A stretch of 7,416 nt of DNA, taken from Gallionella sp. Its GTDB lineage: Bacteria > Pseudomonadota > Gammaproteobacteria > Burkholderiales > Gallionellaceae. Shown here piece after piece: positions 5,787 to 7,416 of the stretch. Position 1 is the stretch's first letter; each line of letters opens with the position of its first letter. Under the pieces are notes generated by a model. It did not search any database, had not been told where the DNA came from, and worked only from the letters and a program-made list of their open reading frames with translations. Made by a program: the position numbers and the translations under genes. Location: NCBI GenBank assembly GCA_017880945.1, contig JADGRM010000110.1, positions 1 through 7,416 on the forward strand. Direction: 5' to 3'.

Positions 5787-6728
5787 TTACAGCCAAACGG
5801 CCGGTGCTGATGCGATGTGATTTTTCAGGATGCGCTGAAAGTGGTGCGGGTCATGCGCGTTTATCAATTCGCCGTCGCGCGGTAAGTATTTGTCGAACAA
5901 GCGCGACAGCCAGAAGCGCAATGCGGCCAGGCGCAGCAGCATCGGCCAGGCGTCATGTTCACTATCCAGCAGCGGACGCACCGCATGGTAGGCGCGCAGG
6001 AACGTTTGTGTCTTTGTCGTATCCAGCGTGCCGTCGCTATGCATGCACCAATCGTTCACGGTGATCGCCACGTCATACAGCAGCGCATCGCTGCAGGCGA
6101 AATAAAAATCGATCAGGCCGCCGATGCGATCTTCTTCCAACAGAACATTGTCGCGGAACAGGTCGGCGTGGATCACGCCTTGCGGTAACTGCGCAAAACT
6201 CTGCTGCGCGTGCAGTGCGACTTCGCTTTCCAGCAATGCCGCCTGCGGCGCATCCAGAAAGGGCAGCACCTGCGGAGCCGTTGCCGCACGCCATGTTGTG
6301 CCGCGCGGATTGGGCATGACCTGAGAAAAACTCTGTCCGGCGATATGCATTTGCCCGAGCATCGCGCCGATGGAGGCACACTGCGCGCTGCTCGGCGCAG
6401 TGGTGGACTTGCCGCTCAAACGGCTGACGATGCAGGCGGGTTTGCCATTGAGAGTGCCCAAAAATTGATTGGCGCGATTCGCCACCGGATTGGGGCAGGG
6501 AATGCCGTGGCGTGCCAGATGCGCCATCAAATTCAGATAAAACGGCAATTCGTCGGCGCTGAGTATTTCGAACAGTGTGAGCACAAAGCGGCCATTGCTG
6601 GTGGTGACGAAATAGTTGGTGTTTTCGATACCGGATGCGATGCCCTGCAATTCCAGCAATTGGCCCAGGGAATAATCGCCCAGCCAGACAGTGAGCTCCG
6701 CCTCGGAAACGCTAGTAAAAACCGCCAT
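5787..6728 (-). CDS. thrB: Homoserine kinase (ThrB, aminoglycoside-phosphotransferase fold)
   Basis: It phosphorylates L-homoserine with ATP to O-phospho-L-homoserine, the step before threonine synthase, in the cytoplasm. The 313-residue product belongs to the choline-kinase/APH-like ThrB group (about 310-330 aa), not the GHMP-kinase ThrB of E. coli. Seen: N-terminal VSEAELTVWLGDYSLGQL, the nucleotide-binding segment GIENTNYFV (33-41), catalytic loop HADLFRDN (H187, D189, N194) and metal-binding D207 in LIDFYFAC, equivalent to the kinase DFG. RFWLSRLFD and the HDPHHFQRIL C-terminal stretch are family features. The ATG at 6728 starts 2 nt after the DUF2782 stop (TAA-gc-ATG) with no separate Shine-Dalgarno site, so reinitiation is likely. 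The DUF2782-thrB pairing is common in betaproteobacteria. Nothing suggests damage. Confidence 0.95.
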   Translation of the reverse strand: MAVFTSVSEAELTVWLGDYSLGQLLELQGIASGIENTNYFVTTSNGRFVLTLFEILSADELPFYLNLMAHLARHGIPCPNPVANRANQFLGTLNGKPACIVSRLSGKSTTAPSSAQCASIGAMLGQMHIAGQSFSQVMPNPRGTTWRAATAPQVLPFLDAPQAALLESEVALHAQQSFAQLPQGVIHADLFRDNVLLEEDRIGGLIDFYFACSDALLYDVAITVNDWCMHSDGTLDTTKTQTFLRAYHAVRPLLDSEHDAWPMLLRLAALRFWLSRLFDKYLPRDGELINAHDPHHFQRILKNHIASAPAVWL

Positions 6729-6730
6729 GC

Positions 6731-7093
6731 TTAAAAGCGGTGTATGACCCAGCGTGGCGGACGCACGCCTGAATCCAGGCTTTCCTGGCGCGAGAATTTG
6801 CCGTCGCCCCTGTCATCCACCAGGTAATAGGGTTTGCCCACCTTGGGGATGATCTTGATCATGTACAGCTTGCCGCCCGCGCGATATTCCTCGACGGTTT
6901 GCTCGGTCTCTTTGGTGATCGTCACTTCCGGCTCATTGTCAGAAGTACCATCCATTACGGGAGGCGGAGGCAGGGGTTCGAGATTGTTTGGGACCGGCTT
7001 TGCGGCGAATGCGCAAAGGGAAAAACTGCTCAGCAGCAACAGGAACAAAAAACGCATCGGGGTTAATAATAAGCGCATAGGGGTGGTCGCCAT
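6731..7093 (-). CDS. DUF2782 exported protein of unknown function
   Basis: The 120-residue product has a Sec-type signal peptide: hydrophobic core FLFLLLLSSFSLCAF (about 15-29) and a likely AFA|AK signal peptidase I site after residue 30. No lipobox is present although a Cys is at 27. The mature part has a Pro-rich linker (NNLEPLPPPPVMDG) and a small beta-rich domain with VTITKETEQTVEEYRAGGKLYMIKIIPKVGKPYYLVDD and RPPRWVIHRF. This is the DUF2782 pattern, a proteobacterial family of unknown function usually encoded beside thrB. Three in-frame ATGs (7093, 7078, 7057) could start it, and none has a clear Shine-Dalgarno site. The shortest still leaves a workable signal peptide, so the start is uncertain. 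It is probably the first gene of the operon with thrB. Confidence 0.88.
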   Translation of the reverse strand: MATTPMRLLLTPMRFLFLLLLSSFSLCAFAAKPVPNNLEPLPPPPVMDGTSDNEPEVTITKETEQTVEEYRAGGKLYMIKIIPKVGKPYYLVDDRGDGKFSRQESLDSGVRPPRWVIHRF

Positions 7094-7123
7094 AAATTTG
7101 GAATCGGGGAATGGAATGGGTAT

Positions 7124-7129
7124 ATTTTA
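7124..7129 (-). promoter_or_regulatory. Possible -10 box for the DUF2782-thrB operon
   Basis: TAAAAT on the minus strand lies 31 nt upstream of the first DUF2782 ATG, in an A+T-rich patch within otherwise G+C-rich sequence. No -35 match is found 15-18 nt further upstream, so this is a weak call. Transcription could also read through from the DsrC-family gene, as no clear terminator lies between 7094 and 7183. Confidence 0.3.
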
Positions 7130-7183
7130 GCCGATGCGCCGGGAGTCTGCGCGAGTTGCTGATAAGGAGCTTCTCCGCCTTGT

Positions 7184-7416
7184 TCAGCCTGTGCTCCAGC
7201 CGCGGGGACGTTTCATGCCGGCGATCTTGCAGGCCTGTTTCACGTAACCGTAGGGAAACAGCTCGAACACCGCGTTGCGCGATTCGGATCCCAAGCGTTT
7301 CTCGAGATGCTTCATCACATGGCGGACATCGGGCGCGATCTGATGATCCGCATAATACTCGCGCATGAAACGGATCGCATCCCAGTGGTCTTCGGTGAGC
7401 TGGATGTTTTCCTGAA
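7184..7416 (-). CDS. DsrC/TusE-family sulfur-relay protein, C-terminal 76 residues (5' end beyond window)
   Basis: DsrC-family proteins are small cytoplasmic carriers of sulfur or persulfide on a flexible C-terminal arm. DsrC works with dissimilatory sulfite reductase; TusE works in tRNA 2-thiouridine formation. The visible part begins QENIQLTEDHWDAIRFMREYY and continues HQIAPDVRHVMKHLEKRLG, both matching the family helices. Its arm is LFPYGYVKQACKIAG followed by MKRPRGWSTG. The first arm cysteine (CysB position of DsrC) is present at codon 7229-7231. The penultimate catalytic cysteine (CysA), expected 11 residues later, is Trp, and the tail runs three residues beyond it. It is therefore neither a standard DsrC (both Cys) nor a standard TusE (CysA only), and may be one of the DsrC-like paralogues of unknown or regulatory role. 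About 30-35 N-terminal residues are missing. The family is secure; the function is not. Confidence 0.9.
   Translation of the reverse strand, partial: QENIQLTEDHWDAIRFMREYYADHQIAPDVRHVMKHLEKRLGSESRNAVFELFPYGYVKQACKIAGMKRPRGWSTG

Noticed and set aside
7132..7183. Possible terminator after the DsrC-family gene
   Set aside because: GGAG-AAG-CTCC followed by TTATC has only a 4-bp stem and no T run, so it is not supported.
1..7416. CRISPR arrays, tRNA or rRNA genes, phage or defence genes
   Set aside because: No regularly spaced repeats, cloverleaf sequences, rRNA signatures, integrases or known defence domains were recognised on either strand.

Overview
The window comes from a Gram-negative bacterial chromosome and reads most like a betaproteobacterium. 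I infer a chemolithoautotroph of the Nitrosomonadales/Gallionellaceae type. The reasons are a proteobacterial Calvin-cycle phosphoribulokinase, a betaproteobacterial-style LeuS whose zinc-knuckle cysteines are replaced, a BPSS1780-family membrane protein, and a DUF2782 gene followed by a ThrB-type homoserine kinase. The genus is a guess; the protein families are well supported.

Layout. Positions 1-947 (minus strand) hold the first 315 codons of leuS. A 137-bp divergent promoter region (948-1084) separates it from phosphoribulokinase (1085-1978, plus strand), which ends in a very clear intrinsic terminator (2006-2042). The plus-strand uvrD gene follows (2121-4352). It carries an apparent in-frame 57-bp insertion in its 2B subdomain, and its stop codon is the first base triplet of the TAG that opens a long inverted repeat (4349-4424). 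From 4500 to the end everything is on the minus strand. Read in transcription order these are a partial DsrC/TusE-family gene entering from the right edge, then after a 97-bp gap a tight run: DUF2782 exported protein, thrB, BPSS1780-family membrane protein, and a four-helix membrane protein of unknown function. The last four are separated by only 2, about 10 and 11 nt and probably form one operon. The two convergent blocks, uvrD and this operon, meet at the inverted repeat.

How the genes fit together. Most are core housekeeping functions: leucine charging, DNA repair and threonine synthesis. Phosphoribulokinase is the metabolic marker and makes the RuBisCO substrate; here it stands alone with its own promoter-like sequence and terminator, not inside a visible cbb cluster. 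The two membrane proteins and the DUF2782 protein have no established function, and their coupling to thrB is the main functional clue.

No tRNA, rRNA, CRISPR array, transposase or phage gene was seen. The window is mostly ordinary chromosome. The points that deserve a second look are the in-frame palindromic insertion in uvrD, the repeat forming the uvrD stop codon, and the DsrC-family protein with Trp in place of the penultimate catalytic Cys. I found no convincing new multi-gene system.
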